Assembly: GCA_002393555.1 (NCBI GenBank)
Contig: DGSP01000042.1
Location: 1-39,756, forward strand
Direction of reading: 5' to 3'
Length of the DNA stretch: 39,756 bases
DNA from: Prevotellaceae bacterium UBA4359
Lineage (GTDB): Bacteria; Bacteroidota; Bacteroidia; Bacteroidales; Bacteroidaceae
Positions 23,936 to 32,449 of the stretch are shown in pieces. How positions within the stretch are numbered: position 1 is the stretch's first letter; each line of letters opens with the position of its first letter. A model generated the notes under the pieces. The model searched no databases and had not been told where the DNA came from. It saw only the letters and a program-made list of their open reading frames with translations. A program made the position numbers and the translations under genes.

Positions 23936-23984
23936 TTGAGCGAACCGCCAAAACAACGGCACCGCTCCCCCACCCCTTCCATAG

Positions 23985-24067
23985 CCTCAAAACAGGTGTG
24001 AGTCACACCTATGGTACACGTGTGACTCACACCTATGGTAGGGGTGTGACTCACACCTGTTTTGAGG
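23985..24067. repeat. Triple GTGTGASTCACACC palindrome in a long hairpin
   Basis: GGTGTGAGTCACACC, GTGTGACTCACACC and GGTGTGACTCACACC occur in series, separated by TATGGTA-type spacers. The outermost bases CCTCAAAACAGGTGTGAGTC and their complement at the right end make a 25-bp stem apart from the central base. It lies in the 639-base gap between the divergent dxs and barrel genes. The rest of that gap, 24068-24317, holds nothing I recognise. Confidence 0.85.
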
Positions 24068-24317
24068 TACTGAAAGCCCCCATTTTTAAGCACTTCGGGA
24101 AAGCACCCCGAAGCACCCCCATCGGCACCACACCGGCAACGGAGAAAACGCCCAAAACCCGATGCCAAAACCACCTTCTCAACCCATCCGTCAGCACCAC
24201 GGCCTGTCCGAATTGTTAAAATGACCAAAATTAACAGAAAAACATGGAAGAAAAGCCTACTTTTTGTCCTTTTTGTCTGTATTATTAGCCTTTTCTATCA
24301 TTTTCTGTTAAAAAGTG

Positions 24318-24348
24318 TTGGTGGATATAAAAAAACATCATATCTTTG
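24318..24348 (+). promoter_or_regulatory. Promoter of outer-membrane barrel gene
   Basis: TATCTTTG at 24341-24348 is a good -7 element; TTG at 24318-24320 with a 20-base spacer is an acceptable -33. It leaves a leader of about 75 bases before the ATG, which is long for this window. Confidence 0.65.
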
Positions 24349-24427
24349 CACCGTCATCCAACATGGAGGGGATTCCGAAAACCTCAGAATGACACAACAA
24401 AAAGAGTAGGACAAACTAATTGTAAAA

Positions 24428-25066
24428 ATGAGAAAAGTTATGAAAAAGATTATCCTTACTGCTCTCGTAGCAGTTGCATCTCTCGCAGCAAACGCTCAGA
24501 TTTGGATTGGCGGTGAAGTTGGTTTCAGCGCAGGCAAGACTACTGTAGATGGTGACAAGCAGGGTTCAGGTGCCAAGTTCAACCTCATCCCCGAAATCGG
24601 TTACACTATCAACGACAAGTTCGACGTGGCTTTGGCTATCGGCATCTCTCACGCTAACTACAACGGTGACGGCTACGCACAAACCTACGACTATGATTTT
24701 TATGCTGAAGGTACTCCATTCGGTCTTAAAGGTGGCGACTACAACAGAAACGCACTCAAGATCAATCCCTATGTTCGTTACAAGTTCGCTAAGGCTGGTG
24801 ACTTCACTTTCTTCGTAGATGGTGGTTTCTCTTACACAAGAATTCACTACAGCCACGCTCAGTGGGCAGACAAGAACAATGCCACTCAGTGGGGTCTTGG
24901 TTTCAAGCCAGGTCTTGCTTACAACCTCAGCGACAAGGTTAGCCTCGTGGCTCACGTAGGCGAACTCGGCTACAACTTCTTCAAGATGGGTGACCTGAAG
25001 AACAACGAGTTCAACCTCGGCGTAAGCGGCAACAACATCTCTTTCGGTGCATACGTAAGTTTCTAA
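24428..25066 (+). CDS. Outer-membrane beta-barrel protein
   Basis: The protein has 212 residues, or 208 if the second Met (MKKIILTALVAVASLAANAQ) is the start. A clear signal peptide ends at NAQ. The mature part alternates polar and hydrophobic residues with Gly/Tyr/Phe enrichment and ends in Phe (FGAYVSF), as in small eight- to ten-stranded barrels of the Bacteroidetes OMP_b-brl families. Codon choice (GGT, CGT, AAC, GTA) is more uniform than in neighbouring genes and suggests high expression, as do the dedicated promoter and a strong terminator. A structural or porin-like role is likely; no specific substrate can be read from the sequence. Confidence 0.9.
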   Translation: MRKVMKKIILTALVAVASLAANAQIWIGGEVGFSAGKTTVDGDKQGSGAKFNLIPEIGYTINDKFDVALAIGISHANYNGDGYAQTYDYDFYAEGTPFGLKGGDYNRNALKINPYVRYKFAKAGDFTFFVDGGFSYTRIHYSHAQWADKNNATQWGLGFKPGLAYNLSDKVSLVAHVGELGYNFFKMGDLKNNEFNLGVSGNNISFGAYVSF

Positions 25067-25092
25067 TCGAAACATCAACTATTCTATACAGC

Positions 25093-25128
25093 AAGGTCGG
25101 CAGACATCCTCTGCCGACCTTCTTTTTG
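25093..25128 (+). terminator. Rho-independent terminator
   Basis: A 12-bp perfect stem (AAGGTCGGCAGA / TCTGCCGACCTT) with a 5-base loop is followed by a T-rich tract. It starts 26 bases after the barrel-gene stop. Confidence 0.9.
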
Positions 25129-25234
25129 TCTTTTTCACATCCCGACAAGACACTTTCACCCCCTTTTCGCCACCCGAAAAGGGGCAAGCGGCAAAAAAAG
25201 CCCCCACCATCGCCTCTATCCCAAAATAAATCAG

Positions 25235-25242
25235 TAACTTTG
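25235..25242 (+). promoter_or_regulatory. Possible -7 element before AAA-ATPase gene
   Basis: TAACTTTG matches the -7 consensus, 28 bases before the ATG. No clear TTTG is visible 19-21 bases upstream, so the promoter is weakly supported. Confidence 0.5.
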
Positions 25243-25270
25243 CAGTTCAATCACTCAAACCAGCAAGAAG

Positions 25271-26851
25271 ATGGGACTGTACATCAACAAAGGGAATGCA
25301 GGATTCGCCTCTGCCCGCAATGGCGAGTATGTGGATAAGTCAGGACTGATAGCCGTAGTGAATGATACACTGAATACCTTGAGGGAGTTCAGTTGTGTCA
25401 CCCGCTGCCGCCGCTTCGGAAAATCGCTGGCAGCATGGATGCTTTGTGCCTATTACGACCATTCGTGCGACTCGCGCAGCCTGTTCAGCGACTTGCAGAT
25501 AGCGCAAGACCCATCGTTTGAGAAGCATCTGAACAAATACCCGGTCATCTACCTCGACATGACGGAGTTCGTCACCCGCTTCAAGGACGAGAGCATTGTC
25601 ACCCATATCGAAGCCGCGCTGAAGACCGAAGTGCTCGAAACCTACCCACAAGTGGCCGTGCGCGAGGACGACGACCTGATGAACTGCCTTGTGCGCATCG
25701 CGATTGCCACAGGCGAGAAGTTCATCTTCATCATCGACGAGTGGGATGCCATCTGCCGAGAGTTCAAGCCTAGCACTTCGGCCATGGACGACTATGTGAA
25801 CTGGCTGCGACGCATGTTCAAAAGTGCGAGTGCCAGCGATGCCTTCGCAGGTGTCTATATGACGGGCATTCTCCCCATCAAGAAGTATAAGACCGAGTCG
25901 GCACTCAACAATTTTGTGGAGTATTCGATGGTGGAACCCTTCAACATGGCGCAATACTTCGGATTCACAGGCGAGGAAGTAAAAGCATTGGCCAAGAAAC
26001 ACAAGATGGACGAAGACGAACTGGTGAAGTGGTATGATGGCTACCAGATAGGTGATGAGCCTTCGATGTTCAACCCCAACTCGGTGATGATGGCTCTGCG
26101 AAGCCGCCGTTGCCGCAGTTACTGGACCAGCACAGGTGCCTACGATGCCGTGACCAACTACATCCAGATGAACTATGAGGGGCTGAAGGACGACATCATC
26201 AAGATGTTGGGAGGCGGACACTGCAAGGTAGACCCCACCACCTTCCTGAACGACATGTCCATCATCCGCAGCAAGGACGATGTGTTCACCGTACTCATCC
26301 ACTTGGGCTACCTCGCCTACAACTGGCGCAAGGACGAGTGCTACATTCCCAACCGCGAGGTGGCGGGCGAGATGGTCAATGCCGTGAAGGCTAACAACTG
26401 GGTCCATGTGGTGGATGCACTCCAGCGGTCGGAAGACCTCTTGCAGGCCACGCTCGACGGCGACGAAGAGGCTGTGGCTCAGGGGGTGGATGCTGCCCAC
26501 GACGAGCACACCAGCATTCTCAGTTACAACAACGAGAACTCACTGGCCTGTGTGCTCTCCATTGCCTACTACTATGCCCGCAACGACTATGTGATGCACC
26601 GCGAACTGCCCACGGGAAAGGGCTTTGCCGACATCGTGCTCATTCCGCGCAAGAATGTGGATTCGCCAGCCATCGTGCTGGAACTGAAGTGCAACCGCGA
26701 TGCCGACAGCGCCATCGACCAAATCAAACGCAAGAACTATCCCGCCAAGGTGAAGGACTATGCCGACAACCTCCTGCTGGTGGGCATCAACTATGACAGG
26801 CAGACCAAACAGCACTCCTGTCACATCGAGAAATTTAATGACAACAACTAA
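25271..26851 (+). CDS. AAA-ATPase-like protein with PD-(D/E)XK nuclease-like C-terminus
   Basis: The protein has 526 residues and no signal peptide. The N-terminal AAA-ATPase_like domain (PF09820 type) has CRRFGKSLAAWML as a P-loop variant near residue 45 and the Walker B segment FIFIIDEWDAI near 155. The C-terminal DUF1703/PD-(D/E)XK segment has GFADIVLIP and AIVLELKC, with the Asp, Glu and Lys of the nuclease core. This family is abundant and often multi-copy in Bacteroidetes. Its biological role is not established; nucleic-acid processing or defence are suggestions only. metG begins one base after the stop, an odd partner, so read-through transcription into metG is likely. Confidence 0.9.
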   Translation: MGLYINKGNAGFASARNGEYVDKSGLIAVVNDTLNTLREFSCVTRCRRFGKSLAAWMLCAYYDHSCDSRSLFSDLQIAQDPSFEKHLNKYPVIYLDMTEFVTRFKDESIVTHIEAALKTEVLETYPQVAVREDDDLMNCLVRIAIATGEKFIFIIDEWDAICREFKPSTSAMDDYVNWLRRMFKSASASDAFAGVYMTGILPIKKYKTESALNNFVEYSMVEPFNMAQYFGFTGEEVKALAKKHKMDEDELVKWYDGYQIGDEPSMFNPNSVMMALRSRRCRSYWTSTGAYDAVTNYIQMNYEGLKDDIIKMLGGGHCKVDPTTFLNDMSIIRSKDDVFTVLIHLGYLAYNWRKDECYIPNREVAGEMVNAVKANNWVHVVDALQRSEDLLQATLDGDEEAVAQGVDAAHDEHTSILSYNNENSLACVLSIAYYYARNDYVMHRELPTGKGFADIVLIPRKNVDSPAIVLELKCNRDADSAIDQIKRKNYPAKVKDYADNLLLVGINYDRQTKQHSCHIEKFNDNN

Positions 26852-26852
26852 T

Positions 26853-28967
26853 ATGGACAAGAAGAACTACAAGAGAACAACGGTAACGGCGGCTCTGCCG
26901 TATGCCAACGGGCCTGTACACATCGGCCACTTGGCTGGCGTGTATGTGCCGGCCGACATCTATGCAAGATACCTGCGCCTGAAGGGTCGCGAGGTGCTGT
27001 TTGTGTGTGGCAGCGATGAACACGGCGTGCCCGTGACCATCCGTGCGAAGAAAGAGGGATGCACCGTGCAGGACGTGGTGGACCGCTATCATGGCATCAT
27101 CAAGAAGTCGTTTGCCGACTTCGGCATCAGTTTCGACATCTACAGCCGCACCACCAGCAAGACCCACCACCAGTTTGCTGCCGACTTCTTCAGGAAACTC
27201 TACGACGAGGGTAAGTTTGTGGAAATCACCTCGGAACAGTTCTATGACGAGGAAACAAAGCAGTTCCTGACCGACCGCAACATCAAGGGTGAATGCCCAC
27301 GTTGCCATGCCGAAGGAGCCTACGGCGACCAGTGTGAGAAGTGTGGTGCCACGCTCTCACCCGAAGAACTCATCAACCCCGTCAATGCCATCAACGGCAA
27401 CCCGCTGGTGAAGAAGGCCACCAAGCACTGGTATCTGCCTTTGGAGCAGTATCAGGAGTGGCTGGAAGAGTGGATTCTGAAGGGACACCCGGAGTGGCGC
27501 AGCAACGTGTATGGTCAGTGCAAGTCGTGGCTCGACGGGGGCCTGAAGCCCCGTGCCGTGACACGCGACCTCGACTGGGGCATCCCTGTTCCTGTGGAAG
27601 GTGCCGAAGGGAAGGTGCTCTACGTGTGGTTCGATGCCCCCATCGGCTACATCAGCAACACGAAGGAACTCTGTGAGAAGGAGCCTGAGAAATGGGGCAC
27701 ATGGCAGAAGTGGTGGCAAGATGACGAGACGCGTCTGGTACACTTCATCGGCAAGGACAACATCGTATTCCACTGCATCGTGTTCCCCTCGATGCTGAAG
27801 GCGCACGGCGACTACATCCTGCCCGACAACGTGCCAGCCAATGAGTTTCTCAATCTTGAAGGCAACAAGATTTCCACCTCGAAAAACTATGCCGTATGGC
27901 TGAACGAATATCTGGAGGAACTGCCCAACCGTCAGGACGAACTGCGCTATGTGCTCACGGCCAATGCACCCGAGACGAAGGACAACGACTTCACCTGGGC
28001 TGATTTCCAGGCTCGTTGCAACAACGAACTGGTGGCGGTGTATGGCAACTTCGTGAACCGCGCCCTGCAACTCACCCAGAAGTACTACGACGGCATCGTG
28101 CCAGAGTGTGGCGAACTGACTGATACTGACAAGGCTACGCTCGCTGAGTTTGCCTCGGTGAAGGCTCATGTAGAGGAACTCATCGAGGGCTTCAAGTTCC
28201 GCGAGGCTCAGAAGGAGGCGATGAACCTGGCCCGCATCGGCAACAAGTACATTGCCGATGAGGAACCTTGGAAGGTCATCAAGACGGACCCTGAACGTGT
28301 GAAGACCGTCATCTTCATCTCTCTGCAACTCACAGCCAATCTGGCCATTGCGTTTGAGCCTTTCTTGCCTTTCTCGTCGGCTAAACTGAGAGAGATGATT
28401 GGCTTGGAACTGGCTGTTGGCTCACAGCCGGATGGAGAGATTCGCCCAGCGCATGGGCTGGTCAACTGGGAAGACCTCGGCAAGACCGACCTGCTGCCTG
28501 CTGGCAAGCAACTCGGCAAGCCCAGTCTGCTCTTTTCGAAGATTGAGGATGAGACCATCAAGTTCCAGACTGATAAGTTGGAGGCGACCATCAAGGCCAA
28601 CGAGGCAGCGAACGCAGAGGTGGCTCCCGTGAAGGAGACGGTGGCGTTCGACGACTTCCAGAAACTCGACATCCGTGTGGCCACGGTGCTGGAGTGTGAG
28701 CGTGTGCCGAAGATGAAGAAACTCCTCAAGTTCAAACTGGACGATGGCACTCCGAAGGGTCGCACCATCGTGAGCGGCATTGCCCAATGGTATGAGCCAG
28801 AGCAACTGGTGGGTAAGCAGGTGCTTTTCATCGCCAACCTGGCTCCACGCGAGTTCAAGAACGGGCTGGTGAGCGAGGGCATGATTCTGTCGGCCGAAAA
28901 CTGGGATGGCAGCATCAGCGTCACCACAGTGGAGAAACCTGTGAAGGGCGGTAGCCAGGTGTGCTAA
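26853..28967 (+). CDS. metG: Methionyl-tRNA synthetase with short insert
   Basis: The protein has 704 residues. It charges tRNA-Met in the cytoplasm. The HIGH-like site is PYANGPVHIGHL near residue 15, zinc-knuckle cysteines are in CPRCHAEGAYGDQCEKCG, and the KMSKS counterpart is GNKISTSKNYAVW. A C-terminal tRNA-binding (EMAP-like) domain starts near residue 600 (DFQKLDIRVATVLECERVP). Residues about 525-541 (AVGSQPDGEIRPAHGL) are extra compared with the family's usual spacing between KLREMIG and WEDLGKTDLLPAG. They include the repeat GCCCAGCGCATGGGC at 28444-28458 read in frame. The start follows the previous stop by one base. Confidence 0.96.
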   Translation: MDKKNYKRTTVTAALPYANGPVHIGHLAGVYVPADIYARYLRLKGREVLFVCGSDEHGVPVTIRAKKEGCTVQDVVDRYHGIIKKSFADFGISFDIYSRTTSKTHHQFAADFFRKLYDEGKFVEITSEQFYDEETKQFLTDRNIKGECPRCHAEGAYGDQCEKCGATLSPEELINPVNAINGNPLVKKATKHWYLPLEQYQEWLEEWILKGHPEWRSNVYGQCKSWLDGGLKPRAVTRDLDWGIPVPVEGAEGKVLYVWFDAPIGYISNTKELCEKEPEKWGTWQKWWQDDETRLVHFIGKDNIVFHCIVFPSMLKAHGDYILPDNVPANEFLNLEGNKISTSKNYAVWLNEYLEELPNRQDELRYVLTANAPETKDNDFTWADFQARCNNELVAVYGNFVNRALQLTQKYYDGIVPECGELTDTDKATLAEFASVKAHVEELIEGFKFREAQKEAMNLARIGNKYIADEEPWKVIKTDPERVKTVIFISLQLTANLAIAFEPFLPFSSAKLREMIGLELAVGSQPDGEIRPAHGLVNWEDLGKTDLLPAGKQLGKPSLLFSKIEDETIKFQTDKLEATIKANEAANAEVAPVKETVAFDDFQKLDIRVATVLECERVPKMKKLLKFKLDDGTPKGRTIVSGIAQWYEPEQLVGKQVLFIANLAPREFKNGLVSEGMILSAENWDGSISVTTVEKPVKGGSQVC
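28444..28458. repeat. GCCCAGCGCATGGGC palindrome inside metG
   Basis: This is an imperfect 15-base palindrome of the family seen at 18940, 18960, 28971 and 30032. It is translated as part of a metG insertion in the linker before the C-terminal domain. Confidence 0.75.
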
Positions 28968-28970
28968 TCT

Positions 28971-28985
28971 GCCCATGCACTGGGC
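28971..28985. repeat. GCCCATGCACTGGGC palindrome after metG
   Basis: A copy of the GCCCAGC-type palindrome three bases after the metG stop, in the 52-base gap before the metallophosphoesterase gene. Confidence 0.75.
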
Positions 28986-29019
28986 TACTTGAGAGAGAGG
29001 CAACTTGATTGGAAAGAAC

Positions 29020-30435
29020 ATGAAGAGGAAGGCTGTTTGGAGGTGGGTGCTTGTGGCGGTGGTCGGTGCATTATCATACTGGTGCATCGACCGTTGGGAT
29101 GTGTGGTTCCACAATCCTGAAGAAGACCCTTATAAGGCATCGGCTGTTCCCACGAGAATACTGCTCACGTTCGGCGATGAGGACGGCATGCACAGCCGCA
29201 ATATCAGTTGGACTTGTGGAGATGAGACACAGTCGGCGTATGTGGAACTGGTTGACCAACAGGACGGTATGCAACGAGAGAGCATCATGGCAACAGGTGA
29301 GGTGTTTGAGTCGCGCAGTGGCAAGGCTGCCTATTATGTGGCTCGCCTTCGTGGGTTGCAGGCTGGACATGGCTACCGCTACCGTGTCTGCACGGGCGAT
29401 GCTGTGTCGGGATGGCATGCGTTTCACCTGCCTGATGCTGAGGAGAAGGAGACTTCTTTCCTCTACATGGGTGACATTCAGGACTCTATTGGCGGCATTG
29501 CCAACCGACTGTTGCGCAGGGCCTTCCGAGCCAACCCCGATGCTGAGTTCTTTGTGTGCGGAGGCGACCTGACCGAACGGCCTACCGATGCCTACTGGGG
29601 CGAGACCTTTGAAAGCCTCGACTCTGTGGGACAGGCGGTGCCTGTGCTGACCGTGACAGGTAACCACGACTATCTGAAAGGGGTGATTGGCAAACTGGAA
29701 CGCCGATTCTCGCTCATCCACTCTTATTATCTCGACTCTATGATAGGTGAGAATCAGGTGTTTACTGTACGCTACAAGAATGTGCAGTTCTTCTGTCTGG
29801 ACAGTAACCGCGAGTTTCCCTATCTGTGGACTCAACGCCGATGGCTGGAGGAACAACTGGGGGCAAGCACGGCAAAATGGAAGATTGTCGTGCTGCACCA
29901 TCCGCTCTACTCTATCCGAGGTTCGATGAACAACCTGATTCAGCGGTGGATGTTCAACGACCTCATCTGTGAGAATGGGGTGGATTTGGTGTTGCAAGGT
30001 CATGAACACGCCTATGCCCGCATGACCACCAGCCCATGCGCTGGGCGACTTTTTTCTTCTGACGATGATGATGCAGCGAGGGCTTCATGTGGACGCACCA
30101 CTCCTGTCTATACCGTAAGCCACTGTTCACCGAAGAGTTACCGCATAGAGTTCGATGCCGACCGCTTCGACAAATATGGTTCGGGCAGCCGCTATTTTCA
30201 GAAGGTGCGCACCCACGGCGACACGCTTTTCCTTGCGGCATACGATGCCAACGACGGGACGCTCTATGATTCCTTATACATCAAAAAAAACAGCCCGTCT
30301 GACGCGGTGCGCCTGACGGACTGCGGTAAGGATATTCCTGAACGCATCACCTTCACCCCCGAACCCAACAACGACAAGGATGCGGCTTTCGCCAAACGCA
30401 TAGAGGAATATAAAAAGAAAAAGAAAATACAATGA
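29020..30435 (+). CDS. Membrane-anchored metallophosphoesterase
   Basis: The protein has 471 residues from the ATG at 29020, preceded by GGAAAG. An N-terminal membrane anchor (WRWVLVAVVGALSYWCI) is followed by a fibronectin-III-like purple acid phosphatase N-domain (about 45-140). The calcineurin-like phosphoesterase domain has metal-binding motifs YMGDIQD, GGDLTE, TGNHDY, LHHPLYS and GHEHAYAR. It acts outside the inner membrane on phosphomonoesters or diesters; in this operon a cell-envelope phospho-glycan substrate is plausible. Residues about 335-360 include an unusual segment (CAGRLFSSDDDDAARASCGR) that contains the GCCCATGCGCTGGGC repeat at 30032 and sits between HEHAYAR and TPVYTVS. Its stop overlaps the next start (ATGA). 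Confidence 0.9.
   Translation: MKRKAVWRWVLVAVVGALSYWCIDRWDVWFHNPEEDPYKASAVPTRILLTFGDEDGMHSRNISWTCGDETQSAYVELVDQQDGMQRESIMATGEVFESRSGKAAYYVARLRGLQAGHGYRYRVCTGDAVSGWHAFHLPDAEEKETSFLYMGDIQDSIGGIANRLLRRAFRANPDAEFFVCGGDLTERPTDAYWGETFESLDSVGQAVPVLTVTGNHDYLKGVIGKLERRFSLIHSYYLDSMIGENQVFTVRYKNVQFFCLDSNREFPYLWTQRRWLEEQLGASTAKWKIVVLHHPLYSIRGSMNNLIQRWMFNDLICENGVDLVLQGHEHAYARMTTSPCAGRLFSSDDDDAARASCGRTTPVYTVSHCSPKSYRIEFDADRFDKYGSGSRYFQKVRTHGDTLFLAAYDANDGTLYDSLYIKKNSPSDAVRLTDCGKDIPERITFTPEPNNDKDAAFAKRIEEYKKKKKIQ
30032..30046. repeat. GCCCATGCGCTGGGC palindrome inside metallophosphoesterase gene
   Basis: An in-frame copy of the GCCCAGC-type palindrome, followed by GACTTTTTTCTTCT. The same order of palindrome and T-rich tail is seen on the minus strand at 18954-18931. 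Confidence 0.75.
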
Positions 30436-32411
30436 GACACATACAACTGCATAAGTCCTTCATTTCAAGCCCATTGGCTTTCATCTGCAACCTGTTGACA
30501 ATCTATCTCGTCTATGGGTTGTGCCGCTTGACCTACCTCGTCGAGAACTGGGCTGTCATCGCTGAAGGCTTCGACACGCTGAACTTTGGAGAAGCACTGA
30601 AGGGATGCTGGATGTTCGACACCTCGGCCATTCTCTACACCAACGCTCTCTATGCTATCCTGATGCTGATTCCTCTGCACTGGAAGGAGAAAGACTGGTG
30701 GCAACAGATGGCCAAGTGGATTTATGTGGTGGTGAACTCTGTGGGCATCATCGCCAATCTGGCCGATGCCGTCTATTTCCAATACACAGGCCGACGCACC
30801 ACTTCGTCTGTCTTCCAGGAGTTTAGCAACGAAGGAAATATCGGCGATGTGATTGGTGTGGAACTTTTGCGCCATTGGTATTTGGTGCTGGTGGGCATTG
30901 TGCTGATTGTCGGAATGTTCCTTCTGTATGTGAGGCCGAAAGGAAAGTTCCAATTGCGTGGTGCCAAAGATATGCTCATCTACTATGCCCTCCACACGGT
31001 GTGCTTCGGACTCTACATTCCCCTCACCATCGCTGGCATGCGAGGAGGAGTCACCACAGCGGTGCGCCCCATCACCATCAGCAACGCCAACCAATACGTG
31101 AACAAGTCATCGGAAGCAGCACTGATTCTGAACACGCCATTCTCTATGATACGCACCATCAACAAGAATGTGTTTGTTGACCCTAAGTTCTTCAGCAGAG
31201 AAGAGTTAGACTCTATCTACAGTCCAATCCATGAACCAGCAGACAGCGTGGTGATGAACAAGAAGAATGTGGTGGTGTTCATTATGGAAAGTTACGGAAG
31301 AGAATACATCGGTGCCTACAACGACTACAAAGGTTACACCCCTTTCACCGACTCGCTCATCCAGCGGTCACTCACGTTTGACCTGACGATTGCCAATGGC
31401 CGCAAGAGCATCGATGGCATGCCTTCCATCCTGTCGAGCATTCCACGGTTCATCGAACCCTTCTTCCTCACACCCGCCTCCATGAACGAAGTGAGCGGAC
31501 TGGCGGGTGAACTGGGCAAAGTGGGCTACCACTCCGCTTTCTTCCACGGAGCAGAAAACGGCTCGATGGGCTTTAAGGCTTTTGCCAAAAAGACGGGATA
31601 TGATGCCTACTTTGGCCGCACGGAGTACAACCAAGACAAGCGTTTCAATGGTGACAAAGATTTCGACGGCATGTGGGCCATCTGGGACGAGGAGTTCCTT
31701 CAGTTCTACGCTTTGCAGATGAGCCAGATGAAAGAACCGTTCATCACTTCCGTCTTCACAGCCAGTTCGCACCATCCCTATGCCGTGCCAGACCGTTACA
31801 AGAACATCTATAAAGATGAGCCAGGCGACCCCAACATCATGCACAAGTGCATCCGTTATGTAGATAACGCCTTGCGCCTCTTCTTCGAGACGGCAGAGAA
31901 GCAACCATGGTACAAGAACACCATTTTCGTGCTTACAGCCGACCACACGAACTTGACCACAGAACCGATGTATCAGACAGAATTGGGCATCTGCAGTGTG
32001 CCTATCATCATCTTCGACCCTTCGGGCACCATCCAGCCCGAACGTCGCCACTGCATCGCCCAACAGATAGACATCATGCCGACGGTGCTGAACTATCTGG
32101 GGTACGACCGTCCTTACGTCGCCTTTGGCCAAGACCTGCTCCACACTGCCGATGAAGACACATGGGCTGTGACCAGCAACAACGGCCTCTACCATTATGT
32201 GAAGGGCGACTACGTGCTCATCTTCACCGAAACAGGCGAGACGAAAGCCATCTACAACTACAAGAAAGACTGGTATCTGAAGGAAAACCTGTTGGGCAAG
32301 ACGGGTAAGGTGGAGAAGCAAATGGAGCGTGAACTGAAGGGCCTCATCCAGTCCTACATGGAACGCATGGTGGAAGACCGCCTCACCATGAACCCTGACC
32401 CTCAACCCTAA
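30432..32411 (+). CDS. LTA synthase-like sulfatase-fold enzyme
   Basis: The protein has 659 residues. About five N-terminal membrane helices (residues 1-210) precede an extracytoplasmic alkaline-phosphatase/sulfatase domain. Probable metal and catalytic residues are Glu286 (FIMESYG), the nucleophile Ser326 (NGRKSIDG), His372 (FFHGAENGS) and Asp504-His505 (TADHTN). The layout matches lipoteichoic acid synthases and related phosphoethanolamine or phosphoglycerol transferases, where Thr or Ser attacks a phospholipid head group. In a Gram-negative Bacteroidales the product is probably phosphoglycerol or phosphoethanolamine on a surface glycan or lipid rather than true LTA. It overlaps the phosphoesterase gene by four bases and is followed 38 bases later by acyltransferase genes. 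Confidence 0.92.
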   Translation: MRHIQLHKSFISSPLAFICNLLTIYLVYGLCRLTYLVENWAVIAEGFDTLNFGEALKGCWMFDTSAILYTNALYAILMLIPLHWKEKDWWQQMAKWIYVVVNSVGIIANLADAVYFQYTGRRTTSSVFQEFSNEGNIGDVIGVELLRHWYLVLVGIVLIVGMFLLYVRPKGKFQLRGAKDMLIYYALHTVCFGLYIPLTIAGMRGGVTTAVRPITISNANQYVNKSSEAALILNTPFSMIRTINKNVFVDPKFFSREELDSIYSPIHEPADSVVMNKKNVVVFIMESYGREYIGAYNDYKGYTPFTDSLIQRSLTFDLTIANGRKSIDGMPSILSSIPRFIEPFFLTPASMNEVSGLAGELGKVGYHSAFFHGAENGSMGFKAFAKKTGYDAYFGRTEYNQDKRFNGDKDFDGMWAIWDEEFLQFYALQMSQMKEPFITSVFTASSHHPYAVPDRYKNIYKDEPGDPNIMHKCIRYVDNALRLFFETAEKQPWYKNTIFVLTADHTNLTTEPMYQTELGICSVPIIIFDPSGTIQPERRHCIAQQIDIMPTVLNYLGYDRPYVAFGQDLLHTADEDTWAVTSNNGLYHYVKGDYVLIFTETGETKAIYNYKKDWYLKENLLGKTGKVEKQMERELKGLIQSYMERMVEDRLTMNPDPQP

Positions 32412-32449
32412 CTCTCAACTCTATACTCTAAACCCTCAACACTTCCCTC

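Noticed and set aside
23985..24067. Possible CRISPR array from three palindromes
   Set aside because: The repeats are only 14-15 bases, the spacers are 10-12 bases and nearly alike, and no cas gene is present.
24221..24409. 62-codon open frame before the barrel gene
   Set aside because: It runs across the barrel-gene promoter, has no recognisable similarity, and its composition is unlike neighbouring genes.
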